From the NCBI RefSeq assembly GCF_001499855.1, contig NZ_LQIK01000032.1, positions 62,001-126,000 of the forward strand: 64,000 nucleotides of DNA, read 5' to 3'. The notes under the pieces are model-generated. The model was given only the letters and a program-made list of their open reading frames with translations. It was not told the origin of the DNA and did no database searches. The stretch is from Mycobacterium sp. GA-0227b (GTDB lineage Bacteria > Actinomycetota > Actinomycetes > Mycobacteriales > Mycobacteriaceae). Made by a program: the position numbers and the translations under genes. Of the stretch, positions 33,245 through 42,688 are shown one piece after another; the stretch's first letter is position 1; every line of letters begins with the position of its first letter.

Positions 33245-34333
33245 ATGACGAGCCAAGGACCCCTCGCGGGAGTGAAGGTCATCGAGCTCGGCGGCATCGG
33301 GCCCGGACCGCACGCCGCGATGATGCTGGCCGACCTCGGCGCCGACGTGGTGCGGGTGCGCAGGCCCGGCGGGCTGCAGATGCCGGCAGAGAACGTCGAC
33401 CTGCTGCACCGCGGCAAGCGCGTCGTCGACCTCGACTTGAAGAAGGACCCGGCCTCGCTGCTGGCTTTGGTCGCGAAGGCCGACGTGCTCATCGACGCGT
33501 TCCGGCCCGGCACCTGTGAACGACTGGGAATCGGACCCGACGACTGCGCGGCGGTGAACCCGCGGCTGATCTTCGCTCGAATCACCGGCTGGGGTCAGCA
33601 CGGCCCGCTGGCTCAGACCGCCGGCCACGACATCAACTACCTGTCGCAGACCGGCGCGTTGGCGGCCATCGGCTACCGCGACCGGCCGCCGGTGACGCCG
33701 CTGAACCTGGTGGCCGACTTCGGCGGCGGATCGATGCTGGTGCTGGTGGGCATCGTGTCGGCGCTCTACGAGCGGGAGTGCTCCGGCCAAGGGCAAGTGA
33801 TCGACGCAGCGATGGTCGACGGCGTGTCCGTGCTGGTTCAGGACATGTGGACGATGAAGTCGACCGGCACGCTGAGCGACGACCGGGAGTCGTTCATGCT
33901 CGACGGCAGCGCACCGTTCTACCGCACCTACGAGACCGCCGACGGCAAGTACATGGCGGTCGGCGCGATCGAACCGCAGTTCTTCGCGCAGTTGCTTCAT
34001 GGCCTGGGGTTGAGTGCCGACGAGGTGCCGCGGCAGTCGGACAAGTCCGCGTTTCCACAGATGCACAGGCTGTTCGCCGACCGGTTTGCGAGCAAGACTC
34101 GTGACGAATGGGCAGCGATCTTTGCGGGCACCGACGCGTGCGTGACACCGGTACTGACATGGAGTGAGGCCGCGCAGAACGACCACCTGCGCGGCCGGTC
34201 AACTTTGGTGCAGGTCAACGGCGTCGACCAGGCGGCGCCGGCGCCGCGGTTCTCCCGGACGCCGGCGGGTCCGATCGGTTCCCCGCCGCAGGCCGCGACT
34301 CCGATCGCCGACATCGACTGGCCGGAGAATTAG
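33245..34333 (+). CDS. far: Alpha-methylacyl-CoA racemase (CoA-transferase family III)
   Basis: Epimerises 2-methylacyl-CoA so that branched or sterol-derived chains can enter beta-oxidation. It has 362 aa. Start region KVIELGGIGPGPHAAMMLADLGADV, catalytic pair His128 (GHDINY) and Asp158 (NLVADFGGGS) in the spacing known for mycobacterial MCR, and a Gln/Gly-rich CoA region GQGQVIDAAMVDG. The gene order with SRPBCC genes and dapC matches Rv0855. It is divergent from the CDF transporter by 18 bases. Confidence 0.93.
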   Translation: MTSQGPLAGVKVIELGGIGPGPHAAMMLADLGADVVRVRRPGGLQMPAENVDLLHRGKRVVDLDLKKDPASLLALVAKADVLIDAFRPGTCERLGIGPDDCAAVNPRLIFARITGWGQHGPLAQTAGHDINYLSQTGALAAIGYRDRPPVTPLNLVADFGGGSMLVLVGIVSALYERECSGQGQVIDAAMVDGVSVLVQDMWTMKSTGTLSDDRESFMLDGSAPFYRTYETADGKYMAVGAIEPQFFAQLLHGLGLSADEVPRQSDKSAFPQMHRLFADRFASKTRDEWAAIFAGTDACVTPVLTWSEAAQNDHLRGRSTLVQVNGVDQAAPAPRFSRTPAGPIGSPPQAATPIADIDWPEN

Positions 34334-34380
34334 CTGGAAGGTCCTATACACGCGGCTGTCGAGCTACTTACGATTGCCAC

Positions 34381-34821
34381 ATGGCGGTCCGGGCATCGAG
34401 GGAAGTGGTTTTCGAAGCGCCCAAGGATGCGATCTTGGACGCGCTCGCCGACATCGACGCCGTTCCCACGTGGTCGCCCGTGCACAAACGCGCCGAAGTG
34501 CTCGACCGGCATCCCGACGGGCGTCCCCATCACGTCAAGGCGACGTTCAAGATCATGGGCGTCACCGACAAGGAAGTGCTCGAATACCACTGGGGTGACA
34601 ACTGGGTGGTCTGGGACGCCGAAGCCACCCTGCAGCAGCGCGGTCAGCACGGCGAGTACAACCTCACCCCCGTCGGCGAGGATCGCACGCGCGTGCGCTT
34701 CGACATCGTCATCGACCTGGCCGCGCCGATTCCCGACTTCCTGCTGCGCCGCGCGAAGAAGATGGTGCTCGACGTCGCGACCGAGCACCTCCGGCGACGA
34801 GTGATGGCGGACGCACGGTAG
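34381..34821 (+). CDS. SRPBCC family protein, paralogue 2
   Basis: 146-aa START-like protein beginning MAVRASREVVFEAPKDAILDALADIDAVPTW, clearly related to the genes at 31837 and 34831. Conserved middle HHVKATFKIMGVTDKEVLEYHW. Corresponds to Rv0856. Cytosolic hydrophobic-ligand binding is the family inference. Confidence 0.88.
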   Translation: MAVRASREVVFEAPKDAILDALADIDAVPTWSPVHKRAEVLDRHPDGRPHHVKATFKIMGVTDKEVLEYHWGDNWVVWDAEATLQQRGQHGEYNLTPVGEDRTRVRFDIVIDLAAPIPDFLLRRAKKMVLDVATEHLRRRVMADAR

Positions 34822-34830
34822 GAGCACCCC

Positions 34831-35289
34831 GTGGCCGTACGGACATCACGCGAGATCGTCATCGAAGCGCCACCGGAAGCCGTCATGGCCGCGTTGGCCG
34901 ATGTCGGCTCGCTGCCGTCATACTCGCCCGCCTTCAAGTGCGCCGACGTTCTGGACACCTACGAGGACGGCCGTCCCCACCACGTGCACACCGCGGTCAA
35001 GGTGCTCGGCAAGGTGTTCGATGACATTCTCGAATACCGTTGGGGGCCTGATTGGCTGGTGTATGACTCAGAACGCACCACACAGCGGTACTCGCAGCAC
35101 ATCGAGTACACGCTGCGGCCGGACTACACGCGAACATCGACGACTGTGCGGATGGACGTCACCGCCGAAACCGACTCGCTCATCCCGGATTTCCTCATCG
35201 AGCGGGTCGGCAAGTCGGTGATCGACGCGCAGGTGGAGGGTCTGCGCCGACGGGTGTTGGGCGGCAAGCCATCCGGTCAGCCGGAGTAG
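34831..35289 (+). CDS. SRPBCC family protein, paralogue 3
   Basis: 152-aa START-like protein (MAVRTSREIVIEAPPEAVMAALADVGSLPSY) nine bases after paralogue 2, so the two are probably co-translated. GTG start. Corresponds to Rv0857. The three copies diverge most in the loop after the second strand, which could mean different ligands. Confidence 0.88.
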   Translation: MAVRTSREIVIEAPPEAVMAALADVGSLPSYSPAFKCADVLDTYEDGRPHHVHTAVKVLGKVFDDILEYRWGPDWLVYDSERTTQRYSQHIEYTLRPDYTRTSTTVRMDVTAETDSLIPDFLIERVGKSVIDAQVEGLRRRVLGGKPSGQPE

Positions 35290-35336
35290 CCCAGGCGTCT
35301 CGATTGTGAATCTGCCGACGGAAATCGTCGCCAGAG

Positions 35337-36509
35337 TCAGGGCCGGCGCAGTGCGGCCAACCGGCGGATCGCCTCGTCTAGCGTGTCGTCCTTTTTGCAG
35401 AACGCGAAACGCACCAGGTGATTCCACGCACCGGCGTGCTCGGCGCCCGGATCGCAGAAGGCCGACATCGGAATCGCGGCCACTCCGGCGCTGTGCGGCA
35501 GGTCCGCACAGAACGTGGCGCTGTCGGTGAAGCCGAGCGGCCGCGGGTCGGCGCACAGGAAGTAGGTTCCGGAGCTGTCGTGCACCTCGAAACCCAACTC
35601 CGTCAGCGCTTCGCCCAGTCGGTCGCGCTTGGCCTGCAGGGAATCCCGCAGCGACGTCACCCATGCCTCTTCGTTGTTGAGTGCGTGCGCGACCGCGGGC
35701 TGGAACGGCGCGCCGCCGACGTAGGACATGTACTGTTTGGCGGCACGCACGCCGGCGATGAGATCGGCTGCGCCGCAGGCCCATCCGATCTTCCAGCCGG
35801 TCACGTTGAACATCTTGGCCGCACTGGAGATCGTGATCGTGCGCTCGGCCATCCCGGGATAGGAGGCCAGCGGGATGTGGCGGTGCCCGTCGAACACCAG
35901 ATGCTCGTAGACCTCGTCGGTGATCACCAGCAGGTCGGCCTCGACGGCGAGTTCGGCCAGCGCGCGTAGTTCGTCGTCGCCGGCCACCATCCCGGTCGGG
36001 TTGTGCGGCGAGTTGACGATCAGCGCCTTCGTGTTCGGCGTGAGTGCCTTCCGAAGCCCGTCGACGTCGATCCGGAACCCGCGGCCGTCCTGGACCAACG
36101 GGACCGCGCGGCGCTGGCAGCCCGCCATCGCGATCACGGGGGAGTAGGAGTCGTAGAACGGTTCGATCAGCAGGATCTCGGATCCGGGCTCGACGAGGCC
36201 GAGGACAGCGGCCGCGATGGCTTCGGTGGCGCCGACGGTCACCAGGACCTCGGAGTCGGGGTCGTATGGGGTGCCGAAGTGGCGTTCGCGCTGCGCGGCG
36301 ATGGCTTGGCGCAACGGCGGGATGCCGAGACCGGGTGGGTACTGGTTGACGCCCTCGGCGATCGCCTGCTCGGCGACCTCGAGCATCGCGGGCGGACCGT
36401 CTTCGTCGGGGAAGCCCTGGCCGAGGTTGACGGCGCCGATCCGGGTGGCCAGCGCAGACATCTCGGCGAAGATCGTCACCGCATAGGGCTGGAGCCGTCT
36501 GACTGTCAC
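35337..36509 (-). CDS. dapC: N-succinyldiaminopimelate aminotransferase DapC (class I PLP)
   Basis: PLP enzyme of lysine/diaminopimelate synthesis, 390 aa from GTG 36509 (MTVRRLQPYAVTIFAEM), matching the known mycobacterial DapC N-terminus. Visible are NLGQGFPDEDGP, GATEAIAAAVL, SPHNPTG, ITDEVYEHL, the PLP lysine in SSAAKMFNVTGWKIG and the C-terminal VRFAFCKKDDTLDEA. A 13-codon upstream extension lacks a ribosome site. Position equals Rv0858c; divergent from fadA. Confidence 0.93.
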   Translation of the reverse strand: MTVRRLQPYAVTIFAEMSALATRIGAVNLGQGFPDEDGPPAMLEVAEQAIAEGVNQYPPGLGIPPLRQAIAAQRERHFGTPYDPDSEVLVTVGATEAIAAAVLGLVEPGSEILLIEPFYDSYSPVIAMAGCQRRAVPLVQDGRGFRIDVDGLRKALTPNTKALIVNSPHNPTGMVAGDDELRALAELAVEADLLVITDEVYEHLVFDGHRHIPLASYPGMAERTITISSAAKMFNVTGWKIGWACGAADLIAGVRAAKQYMSYVGGAPFQPAVAHALNNEEAWVTSLRDSLQAKRDRLGEALTELGFEVHDSSGTYFLCADPRPLGFTDSATFCADLPHSAGVAAIPMSAFCDPGAEHAGAWNHLVRFAFCKKDDTLDEAIRRLAALRRP

Positions 36510-36633
36510 GGCTGTCGAGCCTAAGGTTTTGAACCCACCTAGTCGCAATGTCAGCCTGACAGCGTCGCCATGGATATATAGCCTCGGCGGAACCCTCAGC
36601 GCGACATTGTGTCAGCATTACCGCCGACCGCCC

Positions 36634-36653
36634 GGCCAACCAACAGGTTGGCC
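36634..36653. promoter_or_regulatory. Perfect 20-bp palindrome upstream of fadA
   Basis: GGCCAACC (36634-36641), aaca, GGTTGGCC (36646-36653), 82 bases before the fadA start in the divergent dapC-fadA gap. Likely operator of a fatty-acid-responsive regulator; the regulator is not identifiable from this window. Confidence 0.6.
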
Positions 36654-36735
36654 GAAACTGTTAGGCTGCCGGGCGGAGGACTACCGTCCATCTGGACAGG
36701 CGTCCCGGAACCCAATCTGAAGAGGAAATATCTTC

Positions 36736-37947
36736 ATGTCTGAAGAAGCCTTCATCTACGAGGCGATTCGTACGCCTCGCGGCAAGAACAAGAACGGTGC
36801 GCTCAACGAGGTCAAGCCGATCAACCTGGTCACCGGCTTGATCGATGAGATGCGGCTGCGCTTTCCCGATCTGGACGAGAACCTGATCAGCGACGTCATC
36901 CTCGGCGTCGTATCGCCGGTGGGCGATCAGGGCGGCGACATCGCGCGCACTGCGGTGATCGCGGCGGGCCTTCCGGAGACCACCGGTGGTGTGCAGCTCA
37001 ACCGGTTCTGCGCCTCCGGCCTGGAGGCGGTCAACACTGCCGCGCAGAAAGTCCGTTCGGGCTGGGACGACCTGGTGCTCGCCGGTGGTGTGGAGTCGAT
37101 GAGTCGGGTCCCGATGGGTTCGGACGGTGGCGCCTGGGCGACCGACCCGGAGACGAATTACGCGGTCGGCTTTGTGCCGCAGGGCATCGGCGCGGATCTG
37201 ATCGCCACCATCGAGGGCTTCTCGCGCGAGGATGTCGACGCCTACGCCGCGCGGTCGCAGGAACGCGCAGCCGCGGCGTGGTCGGGCGGTTACTTCGCGA
37301 AATCCGTGGTGCCGGTCAAGGACCAGAACGGTCTGGTGATCCTCGACCACGACGAGCACATGCGTCCGGGCACCACGGTGGAGAGCCTGGGCCAGCTCAA
37401 GACCGCGTTCGACGGCATCGGTGCGATGGGCGGTTTCGACGACGTGGCGCTGCAGAAGTACCACTGGATCGAGAAGATCAACCATGTGCACACCGGCGGC
37501 AACAGCTCGGGCATCGTCGACGGTGCGGCGCTGGTGCTCGTCGGCTCAGAGAAGGCAGGCACCTCACAGGGTTTGACGCCGCGCGCCCGGATCGTGGCGA
37601 CCGCGACCAGCGGTAGCGATCCGATCATCATGCTCACCGGCCCGACGCCGGCCACTCGCAAGGTGCTCGACCGGGCCGGCCTGACGGTCGACGACATCGA
37701 CCTGTTCGAGCTGAACGAGGCGTTCGCGTCGGTGGTGCTGAAGTTCCAGAAGGACCTCAACATCCCCGATGAGAAACTCAACGTCAACGGCGGCGCCATC
37801 GCGATGGGCCATCCGCTGGGCGCCACGGGCGCCATGATCACCGGAACCATGGTCGACGAGCTCGAGCGTCGGGGCGCCCGGCGCGCGCTGATCACGCTGT
37901 GCGTGGGCGGCGGCATGGGCGTGGCCACCATCATCGAGCGAGTCTAA
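36736..37947 (+). CDS. fadA: Acetyl-CoA acyltransferase FadA (thiolase)
   Basis: Beta-ketothiolase subunit of the fatty-acid oxidation trifunctional enzyme, 403 aa. Nucleophile Cys92 (NRFCASGLEAVN), His359 (GHPLGATGA) and second Cys389 (CVGGGMG) are all present. GAGGAA before ATG 36736 supports the start. Nine bases separate it from fadB, as in Rv0859-Rv0860. Confidence 0.95.
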   Translation: MSEEAFIYEAIRTPRGKNKNGALNEVKPINLVTGLIDEMRLRFPDLDENLISDVILGVVSPVGDQGGDIARTAVIAAGLPETTGGVQLNRFCASGLEAVNTAAQKVRSGWDDLVLAGGVESMSRVPMGSDGGAWATDPETNYAVGFVPQGIGADLIATIEGFSREDVDAYAARSQERAAAAWSGGYFAKSVVPVKDQNGLVILDHDEHMRPGTTVESLGQLKTAFDGIGAMGGFDDVALQKYHWIEKINHVHTGGNSSGIVDGAALVLVGSEKAGTSQGLTPRARIVATATSGSDPIIMLTGPTPATRKVLDRAGLTVDDIDLFELNEAFASVVLKFQKDLNIPDEKLNVNGGAIAMGHPLGATGAMITGTMVDELERRGARRALITLCVGGGMGVATIIERV

Positions 37948-37956
37948 GGAAAAGCA

Positions 37957-40113
37957 ATGGCAGAGAACACCATTCAGTGGGACAAGGACGCCGACGGCAT
38001 CGTCACCCTGACGTTGAATGACCCGACCGGCTCGGCCAACGTGATGAACGAGCACTACAAGGAGTCGATGCACAACGCCGTCGAACGCCTTGTGGCCGAG
38101 AAGGACTCGATCACCGGCGTCGTCATCACCAGCGCGAAGAAGACCTTCTTCGCCGGCGGTGACCTCAAGGGCATGATGAACGTCGGCCCCGACAACGCCG
38201 CCGAGGCGTTCGACGAGGTCGAGTCCATCAAGGCCGACCTGCGCAAGCTCGAGACGCTGGGCAAGCCGGTCGTGGCCGCCATCAACGGCGCCGCGCTGGG
38301 CGGCGGCCTGGAGATCGCGCTGGCGTGTCATCACCGCATCGCTGCCGACGTGAAGGGTTCGGTCATCGGACTGCCCGAGGTCACGCTGGGCCTGCTGCCC
38401 GGCGGCGGCGGCGTCACCCGCACCGTGCGGATGTTCGGCATCCAGAAGGCGTTCATGGAGGTGCTCTCGCAGGGCACCCGGTTCAAGCCGGGCAAGGCCA
38501 AGGACACCGGCCTGGTCGACGAACTCGTCAGCAGCGTCGAGGAACTGTTGCCGGCCGCCAAGGCCTGGATCAAGGCGAATCCGGAAAGTCACACCCAGCC
38601 GTGGGATGCCAAGGGCTACAAGATGCCCGGCGGCACCCCGTCGTCGCCTGGCCTGGCGAGCATTTTGCCGTCGTTCCCCGCGCTGTTGAAGAAGCAGCTC
38701 AAGGGTGCGCCGATGCCGGCGCCGCGCGCGATTCTCGACGCGGCCGTCGAGGGCGCGCAGGTCGACTTCGACACCGCGAGCCGCATCGAGAGCCGCTACT
38801 TCACGCAACTCGTCACCGGCCAGACCGCCAAGAACATGATCCAGGCGTTCTTCCTGGACCTGCAGTACATCAACGGCGGCGGCAGCCGCCCCGAGGGCAT
38901 CGAGCCGGTCAAGATCAACAAGATTGGCGTGCTCGGCGCGGGCATGATGGGCGCCGGTATCGCCTACGTGTCGGCCAAAGCCGGCTTCGATGTCATCCTC
39001 AAAGATGTCAGCCTCGAGGCCGCGCAGAAGGGCAAGGGGTACTCCGAGAAACTCGAGGCCAAGGCGCTCGAGCGGGGGCGGACCACCGAGGAAAAGTCCA
39101 GGGCGCTCCTCGATCGCATCACCCCGACCGGCGACCCGGCCGACCTCAAGGGCGTGGACTTCGTCATCGAGGCGGTGTTCGAGGACCAGGACCTCAAGCA
39201 CAAGGTCTTCCAGGAGATCGAGGACATCGTCGAACCGAACGCGCTGCTGGGGTCGAACACCTCGACGCTGCCGATCACCGGTCTGGCGACCGGTGTGAAG
39301 CGCCAGGAGGACTTCATCGGCATCCACTTCTTCTCACCGGTGGACAAGATGCCGCTGGTAGAGATCATCAAGGGCGAGAAGACCTCTGACGAGGCGCTGG
39401 CCCGGGTGTTCGACTACACGCTGGCCATCGGCAAGACCCCGATCGTCGTCAACGACAGCCGCGGGTTCTTCACCAGCCGCGTGATCGGCACCTTCGTCAA
39501 CGAGGCGCTGGCCATGCTCGGCGAGGGTGTGGAGCCGGCATCGATCGAGGCGGCGGGTTCGCAGGCCGGCTATCCGGCGCCGCCGCTACAGCTGTCCGAC
39601 GAGCTCAACCTCGAGCTGATGCACAAGATCGCCGTCGCCACCCGCAAGGGTGTCGAGTCGACCGGCGGCACCTACGAGCCGCATCCGGCCGAGGCGGTCG
39701 TCGAGAAGATGATCGAGATCGGTCGACCGAGCCGCCTGAAGGGCGCCGGCTTCTACGAGTACGTCGACGGCAAGCGCACCGGTCTGTGGCCGGGCCTGCG
39801 GGAAACGTTCAAGTCCGGCTCCACTTCAACGTCTCAAATCCCGCTGCAAGACATGATCGATCGCATGCTGTTCGCCGAGGCGCTGGAGACCCAGAAGTGC
39901 CTCGACGAAGGCGTGCTGACCTCGACTGCCGACGCGAACATCGGCTCGATCATGGGCATCGGCTTCCCGCCGTACACCGGTGGTTCGGCGCAGTTCATCG
40001 TCGGCTACCAGGGCGCGGGCGGCATCGGCAGGGAGGCGTTCGTGGCCCGCGCCAAGGAGCTGGCCGCCAAGTACGGCGAGCGGTTCAACCCGCCGGCCTC
40101 CCTGACTCCGTAG
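37957..40113 (+). CDS. fadB: FadB, enoyl-CoA hydratase / 3-hydroxyacyl-CoA dehydrogenase
   Basis: Alpha subunit of the beta-oxidation complex, 718 aa. The N-terminal crotonase domain (about 1-190) carries AAINGAALGGGLEIALACHHRIA for the oxyanion hole and the LPEVTLGLLPGGGG acid. The dehydrogenase domain starts with IGVLGAGMMGAGIAY (about 323-337), followed by GSNTSTLPIT and IHFFSPVDKMPLVEII with the catalytic His, then two C-terminal helical domains. It partners FadA just upstream. Confidence 0.95.
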   Translation: MAENTIQWDKDADGIVTLTLNDPTGSANVMNEHYKESMHNAVERLVAEKDSITGVVITSAKKTFFAGGDLKGMMNVGPDNAAEAFDEVESIKADLRKLETLGKPVVAAINGAALGGGLEIALACHHRIAADVKGSVIGLPEVTLGLLPGGGGVTRTVRMFGIQKAFMEVLSQGTRFKPGKAKDTGLVDELVSSVEELLPAAKAWIKANPESHTQPWDAKGYKMPGGTPSSPGLASILPSFPALLKKQLKGAPMPAPRAILDAAVEGAQVDFDTASRIESRYFTQLVTGQTAKNMIQAFFLDLQYINGGGSRPEGIEPVKINKIGVLGAGMMGAGIAYVSAKAGFDVILKDVSLEAAQKGKGYSEKLEAKALERGRTTEEKSRALLDRITPTGDPADLKGVDFVIEAVFEDQDLKHKVFQEIEDIVEPNALLGSNTSTLPITGLATGVKRQEDFIGIHFFSPVDKMPLVEIIKGEKTSDEALARVFDYTLAIGKTPIVVNDSRGFFTSRVIGTFVNEALAMLGEGVEPASIEAAGSQAGYPAPPLQLSDELNLELMHKIAVATRKGVESTGGTYEPHPAEAVVEKMIEIGRPSRLKGAGFYEYVDGKRTGLWPGLRETFKSGSTSTSQIPLQDMIDRMLFAEALETQKCLDEGVLTSTADANIGSIMGIGFPPYTGGSAQFIVGYQGAGGIGREAFVARAKELAAKYGERFNPPASLTP

Positions 40114-40148
40114 CGCTCACTGGGGCGGTGGCCGCTAGATTGGCCACC

Positions 40149-41639
40149 GTGCCCCAGAGCTTCACCGACGAATTCGCGGCGGGGCTGGCCGGCTACGGCG
40201 ACAAGCCGTGCATCGAGTTCGAGGGCCGCTGGTACACCGGCGACGAGGTGGCGGCGTACGGCGTCGCCGTCGCCGAGGCCCTGCGGACCGCGGGTGTTGC
40301 CGACGACGCCCCGGTCGGGCTCGTGGTGCGCAACCGGCTACCCCACGCCGCGGCGATCATCGGGTTTCTCGGCGCCGGTCGCACAGTGTCGATGATCTAC
40401 TCGTTTCAGTCACCGGAGGCGATCGGCCGTGACGTCGAGACGCTGCGGCTGTCGGCCATCATCGCCGACGTCGACGACTGGGCGGCACCCGTCGTCGGCG
40501 CCGCGAGGCGAACGGGAAGCGTCGGCGTGGCGATCTCATCGCGATCGCCGACCGTCGCCGCGGTTCCGGGGCTGGAACGTCGCAACCCGAGCCGCTCGCA
40601 CGCGCACGCGGAACCTGGAGTGGCGCTGCAGATCCTGACCAGCGGAACGACGGGCCCGCCCAAACGGCAGTCGATCAAGACGGCGGTGCTCGAACGCACG
40701 GTCTTCAGCGTCACCAGCGGCGAGGCCGCGGCCGACGACGCCCCGCCCGAGCTCGCGTACTGGCAGTTCGGCGGAATCGGTGTGTGCCAACTGATCGCGG
40801 GCATTTACAACGGCAGGCGGATCGCGATGCTCGAGCGGTTCAGCGTCGAGGCTTACGTGGACGCGGTGAAGCGGCACCGAATCAGGCGTTCGGGCGTTCA
40901 GCCGGCCGTCGTCAGGATGCTGCTGGACGCCGAGGTCGCCAAGGAGGATCTCGCGTCGCTGGATTTTCTGATCAGCGCCTCGGGTCCGCTCGATCCGGAG
41001 ACCCGCGACGAGTTCGAGGCAAAGTACGCCATTCCGATCATGCTGGCTTACGGCGCAACGGAATTCGCGGGCTCGCTGTGCGCGTGGACTCCGGAGATGG
41101 CGCGCGAATTCGGTTCGGCCAAGCGCAACAGCGTCGGTAGGGCACTGCCCGATGTCCAGTTGCGTGTCGTCGACCCCGACACCGGCGCCGAGCTCCCCAC
41201 CGGAGAGCAGGGTCTGCTGGAAGCCAAGGTCGCTGCAATCGGATCGGACTGGATCCGCACCACCGACATCGCCTCGATCGACGCCGACGGTTTCGTCACG
41301 CTACACGGCAGGGCCGATGGCGCCATCAACCGCGGCGGGTTCAAGATACTGCCGGAAACCGTTAGGCGCGTTCTCATTTCGCATCCCGCCGTGCGTGATG
41401 CCTGCGTTGTCGGGGTGCCCGACGCGCGTCTGGGCGAAGTGCCGTTCGCGGCGATCGAGGTGACGCCCGGGTCGCCGGTACCGTCCGAGGACGAGTTGGC
41501 CGAGCTGGTCCGCTCGACCCTGCCGGTGTACAACGTGCCGGTGGCTTTCGCAGCCGTCGACGAACTGCCGCGCAACCCGGCGCTGAAGGTGAGCCTGCCG
41601 GCCGTCGCGGCGCTTTACGAACTGCGCGCGAAGAGGTAG
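40149..41639 (+). CDS. AMP-binding acyl-CoA ligase-like protein
   Basis: ANL-family adenylate-forming enzyme, 496 aa. ATP loop LTSGTTGPPKRQS, motif YGATEFAGSL, hinge TLHGRADGAINRGGFKI and the C-terminal catalytic lysine in RNPALKVSL. GTG 40149 given; TTG 40140 is possible. It follows fadB by 35 bases on the same strand, so it probably activates a carboxylic acid for the same pathway. Not present at this point in M. tuberculosis as I recall it. The N-terminal region is short for a long-chain FadD. Confidence 0.88.
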   Translation: MPQSFTDEFAAGLAGYGDKPCIEFEGRWYTGDEVAAYGVAVAEALRTAGVADDAPVGLVVRNRLPHAAAIIGFLGAGRTVSMIYSFQSPEAIGRDVETLRLSAIIADVDDWAAPVVGAARRTGSVGVAISSRSPTVAAVPGLERRNPSRSHAHAEPGVALQILTSGTTGPPKRQSIKTAVLERTVFSVTSGEAAADDAPPELAYWQFGGIGVCQLIAGIYNGRRIAMLERFSVEAYVDAVKRHRIRRSGVQPAVVRMLLDAEVAKEDLASLDFLISASGPLDPETRDEFEAKYAIPIMLAYGATEFAGSLCAWTPEMAREFGSAKRNSVGRALPDVQLRVVDPDTGAELPTGEQGLLEAKVAAIGSDWIRTTDIASIDADGFVTLHGRADGAINRGGFKILPETVRRVLISHPAVRDACVVGVPDARLGEVPFAAIEVTPGSPVPSEDELAELVRSTLPVYNVPVAFAAVDELPRNPALKVSLPAVAALYELRAKR

Positions 41640-42211
41640 TGGCGGGGCGCGTGCCCGCCGTCGTGAGCGACTTCCGGCTCGTCCCCGGTCGACAGCAGGG
41701 ACCAGCCTGTTGCGAACCGCCGTTGCACCTCGGCCGGCTCGATGCCCGGCACTCCGAACCGTTCGCCGGGGACGAATTCGACGAGGAGAAGTCGCGCGTC
41801 GGGTGCGGCCACCGCGGTGACCTCGCGGACGTAGGCGTCGCGATCGTCGGCGCTCATCCCGTGCAGGCAGCCGCTGTCGACGATGAGGTCGAAGTCCGAG
41901 CCGACGCCTTCGGCGGACAACCGGGTCACGTCGGCCCGAGTGAACGTCACGTCGACCTTCGCCGCGGCGGCCTTGGCTCTCGCCGTGTTCACCGCCTTGG
42001 CGACGTAGTCGACACCCGTGACGCGCCAGCCGTGCCGGGCGAGATAGATCGAAGTGTCGCCGGTGCCGCAGCCGAGATCGAGTGCGCTGCCGGCGGGCAG
42101 CGCGTCGACGCCTTCGACGAGGTTGCGCAGGCTGGCGGGCAGGGGGTGGCCGTCCCACGGCGTGAACCCCAGCCGGTAGAAGACGTTGAACAGCAGCTGC
42201 CGTGACGACAT
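41615..42211 (-). CDS. SAM-dependent methyltransferase
   Basis: Class I methyltransferase, 198 aa. Motif I ALDLGCGTGDTSIYLA (near 43-58), acidic residue in VTGVDYVAKAV, and IVDSGCLHG. It resembles the thiopurine/small-molecule methyltransferase type common in mycobacteria. Its 3' end overlaps the convergent ligase gene by 25 bases. Substrate unknown. Confidence 0.87.
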   Translation of the reverse strand: MSSRQLLFNVFYRLGFTPWDGHPLPASLRNLVEGVDALPAGSALDLGCGTGDTSIYLARHGWRVTGVDYVAKAVNTARAKAAAAKVDVTFTRADVTRLSAEGVGSDFDLIVDSGCLHGMSADDRDAYVREVTAVAAPDARLLLVEFVPGERFGVPGIEPAEVQRRFATGWSLLSTGDEPEVAHDGGHAPRHYLFARSS

Positions 42212-42215
42212 CGGC

Positions 42216-42641
42216 TCAGAACGAACCGAGATCTGACGACAGCCAGTGCTGAGGCTTCATGAAGATCACTACGCTCTCGCCGTGCTCGCGGCGCGCGTAC
42301 TCGAGGTAGTCGTCGACTTTCTCGGGCGGCAGATAGCGTTTGGCGACCTCGACGAGGTGCTCGTCGGTGCCCGGCTCGATCCGACTGACCGGGCCGTCGA
42401 CCGCCACGTAGCGCACCGTCGGTTCGATCCGCTCGACCATCAGCGTGAATTCGCCTTGGGTCTCGATGAGCCTGTGCTTGCGCGAGCCGTCACCGGTGAG
42501 GACCCACGGCTCACCGCCGGGGCTGTATTGGTACCAGACGGGCACGGTCAGCGGACCGCGCTTGTCGCCCGCACTCACCGACAGCGCGGCGACATGAGGT
42601 TCGGCCAGGAATTGTTCGCGTTCGTCCTTCGACAGGGCCAT
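42216..42641 (-). CDS. PPOX-class split-barrel flavin/F420-binding protein
   Basis: 141-aa protein with the pyridoxamine-oxidase-like split barrel: ALSKDEREQFLAEPHVAALSV, GPLTVPVWYQYSPGGEPW and SRKHRLIETQGEFTLMVE, as in mycobacterial F420- or haem-binding PPOX proteins. It lies four bases upstream of the methyltransferase on the same strand. Cofactor preference cannot be fixed from sequence. Confidence 0.87.
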   Translation of the reverse strand: MALSKDEREQFLAEPHVAALSVSAGDKRGPLTVPVWYQYSPGGEPWVLTGDGSRKHRLIETQGEFTLMVERIEPTVRYVAVDGPVSRIEPGTDEHLVEVAKRYLPPEKVDDYLEYARREHGESVVIFMKPQHWLSSDLGSF

Positions 42642-42688
42642 GGCGCCAGGTTAGCCGCGGCCTCTGACATGATCCGGCGGATCGAGCG

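Noticed and set aside
37564..39327. A long minus-strand open frame of about 590 codons opposite fadA/fadB
   Set aside because: It is Arg/Asp/Leu-rich with no family features and lies entirely opposite well-supported genes; high GC content keeps such antisense frames open.
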